From contig NZ_CP089985.1 in NCBI RefSeq assembly GCF_021390155.1, forward strand, positions 3,607,001-3,671,000: 64,000 bases of DNA. Direction: 5' to 3'. The position numbers were made by a program, and so were the translations under genes. The DNA is from Pseudomonas sp. HN11. GTDB lineage: Bacteria > Pseudomonadota > Gammaproteobacteria > Pseudomonadales > Pseudomonadaceae. Each line of letters starts with the position of its first letter. The first letter of the stretch is position 1. The notes beneath the pieces are model-generated. The model was not told where the DNA came from and searched no databases. It saw only the letters and a program-made list of their open reading frames with translations. Positions 44,454 to 54,784 of the stretch are shown here, in pieces.

Positions 44454-45692
44454 ATGCATACCAACCACGTCGTCCCTGAACGCAGCCAGTCCCTGGCGAA
44501 TGCGCAGCAACAAATACTCGCTCAATTGAGTGCGCTCAAGTTGCGCGCACGTCTGCGCACCGTGGGTCATCACGCGCTATGCGTACAGGCCAGCGTGTAT
44601 GACGCGCAATCAACCGAAGTGTCACGCGGCGCAGGCAAGGGCCATCTGGCCGCGGCGCGTGTCGGCGCACTCTATGAAGCACTGGAGCATTATTTGAGCG
44701 ACGACCTGCAGGCGTCGCCTCTTCATCGCCAGGCGTCCAGTTACTTCGCCGCTCACTCACGGTTTGACGATGACGGCGCGCTGGCAATGCTGACGGCACA
44801 ACAAGAAGGCGCCATCGTCTGCCGCACTTACCGTAGCCTGGTGGATGATCAGCTATTTTCTTACCCGCTGGCGTTGACGTGTCCGCGCTACTGCGAGCAG
44901 CCGCTGCACGACGATCCTACCGACCTGCGCGCTCTGCGTCGTTATTCGAGCAACAGCGGAACCGCCATCGGTGCCACCGGCGACGAGGCACTGCTCCATG
45001 CCGTGAATGAAAATATTGAACGGGATGCCCTGTCACTGTTCCTGTTGGAGCATTTTTACTATCAGCATTCATCCGGTCTGCGCCGGGTCGATCCACACAG
45101 CCTCGGTCCCGAAGCCAGGACCGCATTGCACGCACTGCATCAACAGTTCAACGCCGAAGTGGTTGTGCTGGACATCAGTCGTGAGTTCTGTGCGACCACC
45201 TGCCTGGCGTTCATCAATGCGCCTTCGACAATGCCCTTGGTGTACGGCAGCGGCACTTCCCTGTCGCCCACCCATGCGGCCTGGCGCGCGCTGGCAGAGC
45301 TTGCGCAGTTGCAGGCGTTGGCGGCTGAACCGCCCTTGATCCGCCACTTGCTTAATGCCCAGCGCCATCTTGCCCCCTTCGCACGCCTGCGACGCTGCCT
45401 GCAATTCTCGCCTGATCGCCTGATGGCGCAACCCGTCGAATGGGTGCAACTGCATGAGCACAAGCCCCTACCGGATCCTGGAGAACAGATCACCCGCCTG
45501 GTGGACGACATGGCCAGCCATAACCTGACGCCCGGTGTGTGCAATCTATTTCAAAGCCGGCTCGGCACTACGCTCGTGCACGTCGTGATCCCGGGGCTGG
45601 AACGGTTTTTCCTGGTCTCCACCGGCAATGTCGTGGTGCCGCAACAGCGCGGCCGACGCCTGTGCGGTGAGCCGCAGAGTACCTCGTCATGA
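44454..45692 (+). CDS. YcaO-domain protein, stand-alone
   Basis: The 412-residue protein shows the YcaO ATP-binding elements: GALYEALEHY (71-80), SSNSGTAIGAT (165-175) and HAVNENIERD (182-191). YcaO enzymes phosphorylate a peptide backbone amide with ATP to make azolines, thioamides, amidines or macroamidines. There is no fused or adjacent E1-like partner and no TfuA, and the C terminus (GEPQSTSS) lacks the PxPxP tail of many azoline-forming members. The stop overlaps the next gene as ATGA. The preceding 43-residue peptide is the natural candidate substrate. Family firm; chemistry not assignable. Confidence 0.85.
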   Translation: MHTNHVVPERSQSLANAQQQILAQLSALKLRARLRTVGHHALCVQASVYDAQSTEVSRGAGKGHLAAARVGALYEALEHYLSDDLQASPLHRQASSYFAAHSRFDDDGALAMLTAQQEGAIVCRTYRSLVDDQLFSYPLALTCPRYCEQPLHDDPTDLRALRRYSSNSGTAIGATGDEALLHAVNENIERDALSLFLLEHFYYQHSSGLRRVDPHSLGPEARTALHALHQQFNAEVVVLDISREFCATTCLAFINAPSTMPLVYGSGTSLSPTHAAWRALAELAQLQALAAEPPLIRHLLNAQRHLAPFARLRRCLQFSPDRLMAQPVEWVQLHEHKPLPDPGEQITRLVDDMASHNLTPGVCNLFQSRLGTTLVHVVIPGLERFFLVSTGNVVVPQQRGRRLCGEPQSTSS

Positions 45693-46570
45693 GCACTGCC
45701 ACTTTGCAATGCCATCAGGAGCCGCGGGGGGTCGGGCTCGCTCAGCTGTTTGTTCTGGATATCGCAGGCGTTCGCTGGGCAGGCCGCAACAGGCCGCTGC
45801 CCGACCACCAGGGGCAACGCCGCCTGGGCAGCATCCTGCGCCCGGCCATGCTGCTGGGGCCACTCACCGACCACCAGTGGAGCAACGAAGGCGTTGCGCT
45901 GTTTTATCAAGCCGTGACCCCCGCCGCCAAGCACCTGGCATTTGTCGAAGCGAGCCGCGATGCCCGCAGCGAAGTGTGCTTCCCCTATCCACCGCTGGGG
46001 CCGCATGGCGAAGAGTTCATCTGCCCGCCAGCCTTCTGGGAATGCGACGATGAACGGGCCGCGCAGTTGAACATCGATGAAGCGCACTTTCGCGAACGCT
46101 GCGTCGCTGTACTGCGTGAACGCCTCAAGCCGGGAGCGCTGATCCATGATCCGGCATGCTCGACCGGCGAGTTGATCGCTCGCCTGGCCCAGGCGCTCCC
46201 CCGCTGTCTGTGCCTGGGCTCGGACCTTTCGGCTTCGATGATCCGCTATGCGTCGCAGCGCCATGCCGGTTCGCCCGTGCGCTTCAGGCAAGCGGATGCT
46301 GCACGTGAAAGCCCAGCCTGTGATGCATTGATCCTGCGTTTTCTCAATGCCGAAGTAGTCACCCGGCACACCGCCGACACCTTGCTGCGCTCGCTGCTCG
46401 GTAGCCTCAAGCCGGGTGGCCTGGCCCTGGTCTTTGGCCATACGCCGGTGCTGCCGGCCGTTCGCTGGATCGCACAAGCATTGGACATCACCGTGGAGTC
46501 TTGCGTCGCGGCCCGACCAGGCCAGCTTGAATTGTTCCAGTTTTACCAGCTCACTCGCCCTTCGGTATGA
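45689..46570 (+). CDS. SAM-dependent methyltransferase coupled to YcaO
   Basis: The 293-residue protein overlaps the YcaO gene by four bases. The first ~130 residues are of unknown type; then a class I methyltransferase fold follows, with motif I IHDPACSTGELIARLAQA (152-169), the acidic residue in LGSDLSASMIRYA (Asp179) and the later SLLGSLKPGGLALVFGH. Translational coupling suggests that it acts on the YcaO product, perhaps as N-, O- or S-methylation of the peptide. No conserved NPPY, so a different class from the gene at 41357. Confidence 0.82.
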   Translation: MSTATLQCHQEPRGVGLAQLFVLDIAGVRWAGRNRPLPDHQGQRRLGSILRPAMLLGPLTDHQWSNEGVALFYQAVTPAAKHLAFVEASRDARSEVCFPYPPLGPHGEEFICPPAFWECDDERAAQLNIDEAHFRERCVAVLRERLKPGALIHDPACSTGELIARLAQALPRCLCLGSDLSASMIRYASQRHAGSPVRFRQADAARESPACDALILRFLNAEVVTRHTADTLLRSLLGSLKPGGLALVFGHTPVLPAVRWIAQALDITVESCVAARPGQLELFQFYQLTRPSV

Positions 46571-46757
46571 CATGCCGTCAACGCAGCGGATGGTGATACA
46601 GGGCATCAATGGCCTGATCGGGTTGTCGAGCCTGCGGTGGCTGCGCCAACGTACACCGTTGAAATGCCGGCGGTTGCGAGCCGGGCATGACGCCTTCGAC
46701 CCCATGCTGACGCGCGCGATTCAGCACAGCCTGGTGGCGGCAGGCAGCGGACAGTAA

Positions 46758-46785
46758 AACGGCACGCAAGCGTGCCGTTCTCCCC
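46758..46785. terminator. Terminator between convergent YcaO and glycerol-transport operons
   Basis: AACGGCACGC at 46758-46767 pairs perfectly with GCGTGCCGTT at 46770-46779. On the minus strand it is followed by TTAC after a GTT, on the plus strand by CTCCCC. It is better as a terminator of the minus-strand binding-protein gene that ends at 46803. Confidence 0.75.
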
Positions 46786-46802
46786 TTCCCCACTCAACGC
46801 AA

Positions 46803-48545
46803 TTATTTACGCGCCGCCTCCCATTGCTTGAGCAGATCGTTGTAACCCACCGTCTCGCCTTTCGGCTTTTCGTTGGCCAGTTTCGGTTTCGGCGCACCCG
46901 GCTGGTCGAACCAGTATTGCGCGTCACGCTCGGGGTTCATTTTCGGGCCGCACACCGGTTGCACTTTGGAGCGTTCCAGGCGCGTCATGATGGCGTCCTG
47001 TTCCTTGGCTAGGTTGTCCAGCGCTTGCTGCGGAGTTTTCTCGCCGCTGGCAGCAGCAGCGATGTTGCTCCACCACAGTTGTGCCAGGCGTGGGTAGTCC
47101 GGCACGTTGGTGCCGGTCGGCGACCATTCGGTACGCGCCGGGCTGCGGTAGAACTCCACCAGGCCACCCAGTTTCGGCGCCATGTCGGTCATCGCCTGGG
47201 AGTTGATGTCGGACTCACGAATCGGCGTCAGGCCAACGATGGTTTTCTTCAGCGACACGGTTTTAGAGGTCACGAACTGCGCGTAGAGCCAGGCCGCGAG
47301 TTTCTGTTTCTCAGGGGTCGACTTGAGGAAGGTCCAGGATCCTACGTCCTGATAGCCCTTCTTCATGCCCTTTTCCCAGTAAGGTCCGACGGGCGACGGC
47401 GCCATGCGCCATTTCGGTGTGCCATCGGCATTCACCACCGGCAGACCCGGCTTGACCATGTCGGCGGTAAACGCGGTGTACCAGAAGATCTGCTGCGCAA
47501 TGTTGCCCTGGGACGGCACCGGGCCGGATTCGGAAAAGGTCATGCCCGCCGCTTCCGGTGGCGCGTAGGCTTTCATCCAGTCCACGTATTTCTGGGTGGC
47601 GTAAACGGCGGCCGGGCCGTTGGTGTCGCCGCCACGGGTGACGCTGGAGCCGACCGGGTGGCAGTCCTCGACGCGAATGCCCCACTCGTCCACCGGCAAG
47701 CCGTTCGGCAGGCCCTTGTCGCCACCACCGGCCATGGAGAACCAGGCATCGGTGAAGCGCCAGCCCAGGGACGGGTCTTTCTTGCCGTAGTCCATGTGCC
47801 CGTACACGCGCTTGCCGTCGATTTCCTTGACGTCTTCGCTGAAGAACTTGGCGATGTCCTCATAGGCCGACCAGTTCACCGGCACGCCGAGTTCATAGCC
47901 GTATTTTTCCTTGAACTTGGCTTTCAGCTCCGGACGCTCGAACCAGTCGGCGCGGAACCAGTAGAGGTTGGCGAACTGCTGGTCGGGCAACTGATAGATC
48001 TTGCCGTCCGGCGCGGTGGTGAATGAGAGGCCGATAAAGTCCTTCAGATCCAAGGTCGGCGAGGTGTAATCCTTGCCCTCGTTGGCCATCAGGTCGGTGA
48101 TGGATTCAGTCTTGCCGTAGCGAAAGTGCGTACCGATCAGGTCCGAGTCGTTGACCCAGCCGTCATAGATGTTCTTGTCGGACTGCATCTGGGTTTGCAG
48201 CTTCTCCACCACGTCGCCTTCCTGCAACAGGTCGTGGGTCAGCTTGATCCCGGTGATTTCGCTGAAGGCCTTGGCCAGCACCTTGGACTCGTACTCGTGG
48301 GTGGTGAGGGTTTCCGACACCACGTTGATCTTCATCCCACGGAACGGTTCCGACGCCTTGATAAACCACTTGAGTTCCTCAAGCTGCTGTTCAGCCGTGA
48401 GGGTGGACGGTTTGAATTCGCTGCCGATCCATTTTTTCGCGGCATCTTCGTACGCATCGGCCCAGGCCGAAGCGCTCAAACCGCTGAGGGCCAGTACGGC
48501 GGCCAATGAAATGCTATGTCGCAGCTTATTGTTCTTATTCAACAT
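46803..48545 (-). CDS. glpV: Glycerol ABC transporter binding protein (GlpV type)
   Basis: The 580-residue periplasmic protein has a signal peptide (about residues 1-29, ending SASAWA) and a long family-1 binding-protein body: INVVSETLTTHEYESKVLAK, EITGIKLTHDLLQEGDVVEK, FRADWFERPELKAKFKEKYG and RMAPSPVGPYWEKGMKKGYQ. The unusual length and the neighbours (two ATPases, two permeases and a DUF2160 protein) match the GlpSTPQUV glycerol importer described in Rhizobium leguminosarum. It is the last gene of the operon. Confidence 0.85.
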   Translation of the reverse strand: MLNKNNKLRHSISLAAVLALSGLSASAWADAYEDAAKKWIGSEFKPSTLTAEQQLEELKWFIKASEPFRGMKINVVSETLTTHEYESKVLAKAFSEITGIKLTHDLLQEGDVVEKLQTQMQSDKNIYDGWVNDSDLIGTHFRYGKTESITDLMANEGKDYTSPTLDLKDFIGLSFTTAPDGKIYQLPDQQFANLYWFRADWFERPELKAKFKEKYGYELGVPVNWSAYEDIAKFFSEDVKEIDGKRVYGHMDYGKKDPSLGWRFTDAWFSMAGGGDKGLPNGLPVDEWGIRVEDCHPVGSSVTRGGDTNGPAAVYATQKYVDWMKAYAPPEAAGMTFSESGPVPSQGNIAQQIFWYTAFTADMVKPGLPVVNADGTPKWRMAPSPVGPYWEKGMKKGYQDVGSWTFLKSTPEKQKLAAWLYAQFVTSKTVSLKKTIVGLTPIRESDINSQAMTDMAPKLGGLVEFYRSPARTEWSPTGTNVPDYPRLAQLWWSNIAAAASGEKTPQQALDNLAKEQDAIMTRLERSKVQPVCGPKMNPERDAQYWFDQPGAPKPKLANEKPKGETVGYNDLLKQWEAARK

Positions 48546-48577
48546 AGAGACCTCCAGGTTGTTTATTCACCAGGGCA

Positions 48578-48850
48578 TCAGCCCCAACGCATCACACTCA
48601 ACAGCCATACCAGGGAGAGCGCGGACGCCACCCAGATGCTCCAGTCGGTAACGCCGATCACCAGCAAATGCAGGTAGGCGCTGCCGAGAAGACCGATAAA
48701 CAAACGATCACCACGGGTGGTACCGATCGGTAAAAAACCGCGCCGAGGAATGCTCGGCGAGCGCAGTTCCCAAGTGGTCATGCCCGCCAGGATCAGGGCT
48801 ATGGCACCAAAGAACAGTGCGGTGGGGGTGGTCCAGGCCATCCATTCCAT
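48578..48850 (-). CDS. glpU: DUF2160 membrane protein of the glycerol transporter (GlpU type)
   Basis: The start at 48850 follows AGGAG and gives 90 residues; an adjacent ATG at 48853 is possible. Three hydrophobic segments (TALFFGAIALILAGMTTW, LFIGLLGSAYLHLLVIGV and IWVASALSLVWLLSV) with RRGFLPIGTTRGDRLF between them fit the DUF2160 family, which is found only within this transporter type. Its biochemical role is unknown. It lies between the second permease and the binding protein. Confidence 0.85.
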   Translation of the reverse strand: MEWMAWTTPTALFFGAIALILAGMTTWELRSPSIPRRGFLPIGTTRGDRLFIGLLGSAYLHLLVIGVTDWSIWVASALSLVWLLSVMRWG

Positions 48851-48860
48851 CATCGACTCC

Positions 48861-49661
<801 letters not shown>

Positions 49662-49671
49662 GTTGGCGGCC

Positions 49672-50534
<863 letters not shown>

Positions 50535-50538
<4 letters not shown>

Positions 50539-51632
50539 GGATGCACCTCCAGCAGATAGTCGTCGGCATACACCATCAGCCACTGCGCGGGAAAACTGAT
50601 GGAGGCCGTGCCTTCAGGCACGGGTTTGTCTTCGGCCAGGCGCACCTTGAGCGATGCGCCATCCAGCTTGAGGGTGATGATCTTGTAGGTGCCAAGGTCT
50701 TCGAGATGTGTGACATCGGCCTGCAGGGCGTCAGGGTTGTACTCGTCCCAGACGTGGATGAACTCCGGGCGGATGCCGACCTGCAATTTCTTGTAGTCGG
50801 TATTGGCTATGCGCTGTTGCAGTGCCTCGGACAACGGCAGATGAGTGCCGGCAAAGCGCACCCCGCCCGCCTCCGCCTGTACCTCGATCAGATTCATCCC
50901 TGGGCTGCCGATGAAGTAGCCGACAAAGGTGTGGCTGGGCCGTTCGAACAGATCCCGCGGCGTGCCGAACTGCACGATCTGGCCGCCGTACATTACCGCG
51001 ATCTTGTCGGCGAAGGTCGAAGCCTCCAACTGATCGTGGGTCACATAGACCATGGTGATGTTGAACTGCTCGTGGATCTGCTTTAGCTTGCGCCGCAGTT
51101 TCCACTTGAGGTGCGGGTCGATTACGGTCAGCGGTTCGTCGAACAGGATCGCCGACACGTCATCACGCACCAGGCCACGGCCCATGGAGACTTTCTGCTT
51201 TTCGTCGGCGGTCAGGTTACGGGCCTTTTTGGTCAGCAGGTTTTGCAGGTCGAGGACTTCGGCAATTTCCTGCACCTTACTGTGAATCTTCGCCTCGGCC
51301 ATGCCCTGGTTGCGCAGCGGGAACGCCAGGTTGTCGAATACCGTCATGGTGTCGTACACCACCGGGAACTGGAACACTTGGGCGATGTTGCGCTTTTCTG
51401 GCGTGAGGTCGTTGACCACTTTGGTATCGAACAACACCTGGCCCTCGGACGGGCTGAGCAGGCCGGAGATAATATTGAGCAAGGTCGACTTGCCGCAGCC
51501 GGACGGCCCGAGCAAAGCGTAGGCCCCGCCCTGCTCCCATACGTGGTTCATTTCCCGGATGGCGTAGTCCTCAGGACCACTTGGCGTCGGACTGTAGCTG
51601 TGCGCCAGGTTCTGCAAATGGATCTCGGCCAT
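50535..51632 (-). CDS. glpT: Glycerol ABC transporter ATP-binding protein (GlpT type)
   Basis: The 365-residue ATPase has Walker A GPSGCGKST (about residues 39-47), Walker B AILFDEPLTVIDPHLKWKL and the H-loop MVYVTHDQLEAST, followed by a C-terminal TOBE-like domain. Its signature region (LTADEKQKVSMGRGLV) departs from the usual LSGGQ. With the previous ATPase it would form a heterodimer with unequal sites. It overlaps the previous gene by one base (TGATG). Confidence 0.88.
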
Positions 51633-52726
51633 CAGGCAACCCTCGCGACACGGCGCCCGGGGGCCTGGACCAAACGGCCCTGACCATCGAACACAAACAG
51701 TTTATGGGTGGGGATATACACGCGGATCGGCGCGTCGACATCGTATTCGTGCACCCCCGGCAGGTGCAGCACCAGCAGGAAATGCTCGCTGCGCACATGC
51801 AGGAAGGTTTCTGAACCGCTGATCTCCGCGACTTCCACGGTGACCGCCAGCTCCAGGTCGTCATCGTTGCTCGGCACCAGGCTGATATGGCTGGGGCGTA
51901 CGCCGAAACGGAACTCGCCTTCACCAATCGGGCGCAGGTCGACGTTCAGCGGGAAATGCACGAAATTGGCGAAACTCACTTCATTACCACTGATGCGGCC
52001 CGGCATCAGGTTGATCGGCGGCTCGGAAAACAGCTCGGCGGCCAGCACCGTCTGCGGCTGGTGATACACCTCGGCCGCCTTGCCGCTCTGGATCACCCGG
52101 CCTTCGTGCAGAATCGTGGTGGTGCCGCCCAGGGCCAGTGCTTCGTTGGGTTCGGTGGTGGCGTAGATGGCGATGGTGTGGCGCGCGGCGAACAGCTCGC
52201 GCATTTCCTGACGCAGCTCTTCGCGCAGTTTGTAGTCCAGGTTCACCAGCGGCTCATCGAACAGGATCAGCTCGGCGTCCTTGACCAGAGCGCGGGCCAT
52301 GGCCGTGCGCTGCTGTTGGCCGCCGGAGAGCTCCAGCGGATGGCGCGGGAGGAACTTCTCGATGCGCAGCATCCTGGCGGTTTCCAGCACCTTGCTCTGG
52401 ATCACTTCGTTGGATACACCGGCCTGGCGCAACGGCGAGGCGATGTTCTCGAACACGGTCATGGTCGGGTAATTGATGAACTGCTGATACACCATCGACA
52501 CATTGCGTAGGCGCACCGGTTTTTGCGTGACATCCACGCCGTTCATCAGGATGCGGCCGCTGTTGGGCTTGTCCAGGCCGGCCATCAGGCGCATCAGGCT
52601 GGTCTTGCCGGACAGGGTGCGGCCGAGCAAGACGTTGAAGGAACCGGCTTCGAAACGCAGGGTGGCGTCGTCGATCCAGGTCTGGCCTTCGACAACGCGG
52701 GAGACATTTTCCAGGGTCAATGACAT
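51632..52726 (-). CDS. glpS: Glycerol ABC transporter ATP-binding protein (GlpS type)
   Basis: The 364-residue ATPase has a modified Walker A (GRTLSGKTS), a normal signature [15 protein letters not shown] and Walker [16 protein letters not shown], plus a C-terminal TOBE-like domain. The H-loop position reads [10 protein letters not shown], lacking the usual His. The two ATPases are thus complementary: one has a good signature, the other a good Walker A and H-loop. It is the first gene of the operon and follows a sigma-54 promoter. Confidence 0.88.
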   Translation of the reverse strand: MSLTLENVSRVVEGQTWIDDATLRFEAGSFNVLLGRTLSGKTSLMRLMAGLDKPNSGRILMNGVDVTQKPVRLRNVSMVYQQFINYPTMTVFENIASPLRQAGVSNEVIQSKVLETARMLRIEKFLPRHPLELSGGQQQRTAMARALVKDAELILFDEPLVNLDYKLREELRQEMRELFAARHTIAIYATTEPNEALALGGTTTILHEGRVIQSGKAAEVYHQPQTVLAAELFSEPPINLMPGRISGNEVSFANFVHFPLNVDLRPIGEGEFRFGVRPSHISLVPSNDDDLELAVTVEVAEISGSETFLHVRSEHFLLVLHLPGVHEYDVDAPIRVYIPTHKLFVFDGQGRLVQAPGRRVARVA

Positions 52727-52770
52727 GACACGACCTTTTTATTATTGGAATGAATCTGGCAATCCGCTAG

Positions 52771-52786
52771 AGCAAGTTTCGTGCCA
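52771..52786 (-). promoter_or_regulatory. Sigma-54 (-24/-12) promoter of the glycerol transport operon
   Basis: On the minus strand the sequence TGGCACGAAACTTGCT occupies 52786-52771, an exact match to the TGGCAC-N5-TTGC core of sigma-54 promoters. It lies 45 bp upstream of the glpS start, so transcription would begin near 52760. The divergent gene encodes a sigma-54 activator, which supports the call. Confidence 0.85.
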
Positions 52787-52830
52787 GAACTGGCAGGTGC
52801 TTGATCCACAAGGAAATGACGAGTGTGCGA

Positions 52831-52910
52831 TGTTCAGGCGTGAACAGAAATGAACAACCCTGACTGAACAACTGAACACTCAGGGGGTTGACAATGAACA
52901 GTACTGAACA
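52831..52910. promoter_or_regulatory. TGAACA repeat array, candidate activator-binding site
   Basis: TGAACA occurs in direct orientation at 52841, 52851, 52865, 52873, 52895 and 52905, and inverted (TGTTCA) at 52831-52836, where it makes the palindrome TGTTCAGGCGTGAACA. The array lies 45-125 bp upstream of the sigma-54 promoter, the normal place for an upstream activating sequence, and 60-140 bp before the activator gene. Confidence 0.6.
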
Positions 52911-52972
52911 ACACTAATTAGGCTCCCGCGCCTGCGGGGCCCCATAAAAACAATAAAAGCAGAAGGTCGCCC

Positions 52973-54784
52973 ATGGCCGAACCCTTGGCTCACGACACCC
53001 TTATCCAGGAATCCTGGCGCCGTTGCCGCGCCTTCGGCCTGGATCACCAGAGCACGCCCAGCTTCGACCAGCTCCCCGCCGAGGGCATCAGCCAATTGCT
53101 CGAAAGCCAGCACTCGCTGGTGCAGACCACCCATCAGGAAGTGCTGCCTTACTACGAGAACATCCTCAGCAACTCCAATTGCCTGATCATGCTGGCCGAT
53201 AACCAGGGCCAGGTGCTGACCAGCTGGGGCACCCAACGCTTTATCGAGCCCAAGTTGGCGCGCGGCTTCAACCCTGGCGCCAACTGGAGGGAGCGCTCCA
53301 GCGGCACCAATGCCATCGGCACTGCGCTGGCGTGTGCCCAGGCCGTGCATATCGAACACGATGAACACTTCCTCAAGGCCAACCGTTTCATGACCGGCTC
53401 GGCGGCGCCGATCTTTGATGCACAGCGCGAGATCATCGCGGTGCTGGATGTGTCCAGCGACAGTTACCTGCCGCCCTCCCACACCCTGGGCATGGTCAAG
53501 ATGATGAGCCAGACCGTGGAAAACCGGCTGATCCTCAACCTGTTTCGCGGTGAGCACTTCCAACTGACCTTCAACACCGGCCTGAACAACCTCGACAGTC
53601 AGTGGGCAGGCCTGTTGATTTTCGATGAGAGCGGCCAGGTGCTGTCGGCCAATCGGCGTGCCGACAACTTGCTGGGCATCAGCTTGTCGCGGGTGATGAT
53701 CGATAGTTTGTTCAAGGTGTCATTGCTGGAGTTGTTGAACCAGCCGGAAGGGCTGCCCTTCTCCCTGCAAGCAGCGGGACGCAACCGTTTCCAGTGTTTA
53801 TTGAGACGCCCCAAACAGATGCCGGTGCAGGCGCGTGTGTTCACCGAGCCGACACCGCCAAAGCCAGTACCCATTGGCCTCAAGACCTTGCACTTCGGCG
53901 ACGCACGCGTAGAGAAAGCCGTGCGCCAGGCTGAGCGGTTATTGGAAAAAGACATTCCGCTGCTGATCCACGGTGAAACCGGCGTGGGCAAGGAAGTGTT
54001 CGTCAAAGCCCTGCACCAGGCCAGCTCGCGCAGCCAGAAGGCGTTTATCGCGGTGAACTGTGCGGCGATTCCTGCGGAGCTGGTGGAATCGGAACTGTTC
54101 GGCTATGAAAAAGGCGCCTTCACCGGCGCCAATCAGAAAGGCAGCATCGGCCTGATCCGCAAGGCCGATAAGGGCACGCTGTTTCTCGACGAGATCGGCG
54201 ATATGCCGCTGCCGACCCAGGCCCGTTTGCTGCGGGTGTTGCAGGAGCGTTGCGTGCAGCCGGTGGGTAGCAGCGAGTTGTTCCCGGTGGATTTGCGCAT
54301 CATCTCGGCCACCAATCGCGCGTTGCGCGAGCTGGTTCAAGCCGGGCGTTTTCGTGAGGACTTGTACTACCGCATCGGCGGCCTGACCCTGGAGTTGCCG
54401 CCGTTGCGCGAGCGTACCGACAAGCAGGCGCTGTTCCAGCAACTGTGGCAGCAACACCGCGAACCCACGCAATGGGCGGGTTTGAGCGCGCAAGTGCTGG
54501 CGCTGTTCGAACAGCACCCGTGGCCGGGGAATCTGCGTCAGGTGAGCAGCGTGTTGCAGGTCGCGCTGGCCATGGCCGAAGAACAGCCGATCCGCCCTGA
54601 GCATCTGCCGGATGATTTTTTTGTGGACTTGAAGGTGCAGCCACCGCTGTCGAGCAGTGAATTCCTGGATGACAGCCTCGACTTGAACCAACGCCTGAAA
54701 GCCGCCGGTGGAAATATCTCCCACCTGGCGCGGGAGCTGGGGGTGAGCCGCAACACCCTGTACAAGCGCCTGCGCCAACCCTAA
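52973..54784 (+). CDS. Sigma-54-dependent transcriptional activator (AcoR-like)
   Basis: The 603-residue protein has an N-terminal GAF-like sensor region (about residues 40-170), a PAS-like segment (about 200-290), a sigma-54 AAA+ domain (Walker A HGETGVGKE, the sigma-54-binding ELFGYEKGAFTGANQ, Walker B GTLFLDEIGD; about 310-540) and a Fis-type HTH at the C terminus (NISHLARELGVSRNTLYKRL). This is the layout of AcoR-type activators of alcohol and acetoin use. It is divergent from the glycerol importer, whose promoter is of sigma-54 type, so it almost surely activates that operon. Confidence 0.92.
   Translation: MAEPLAHDTLIQESWRRCRAFGLDHQSTPSFDQLPAEGISQLLESQHSLVQTTHQEVLPYYENILSNSNCLIMLADNQGQVLTSWGTQRFIEPKLARGFNPGANWRERSSGTNAIGTALACAQAVHIEHDEHFLKANRFMTGSAAPIFDAQREIIAVLDVSSDSYLPPSHTLGMVKMMSQTVENRLILNLFRGEHFQLTFNTGLNNLDSQWAGLLIFDESGQVLSANRRADNLLGISLSRVMIDSLFKVSLLELLNQPEGLPFSLQAAGRNRFQCLLRRPKQMPVQARVFTEPTPPKPVPIGLKTLHFGDARVEKAVRQAERLLEKDIPLLIHGETGVGKEVFVKALHQASSRSQKAFIAVNCAAIPAELVESELFGYEKGAFTGANQKGSIGLIRKADKGTLFLDEIGDMPLPTQARLLRVLQERCVQPVGSSELFPVDLRIISATNRALRELVQAGRFREDLYYRIGGLTLELPPLRERTDKQALFQQLWQQHREPTQWAGLSAQVLALFEQHPWPGNLRQVSSVLQVALAMAEEQPIRPEHLPDDFFVDLKVQPPLSSSEFLDDSLDLNQRLKAAGGNISHLARELGVSRNTLYKRLRQP

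Noticed and set aside
52831..52910. CRISPR-like repeat array
   Set aside because: The repeated unit is only six bases, spacings are irregular (8-22 bp) and there are no cas genes; it fits an activator-binding region.
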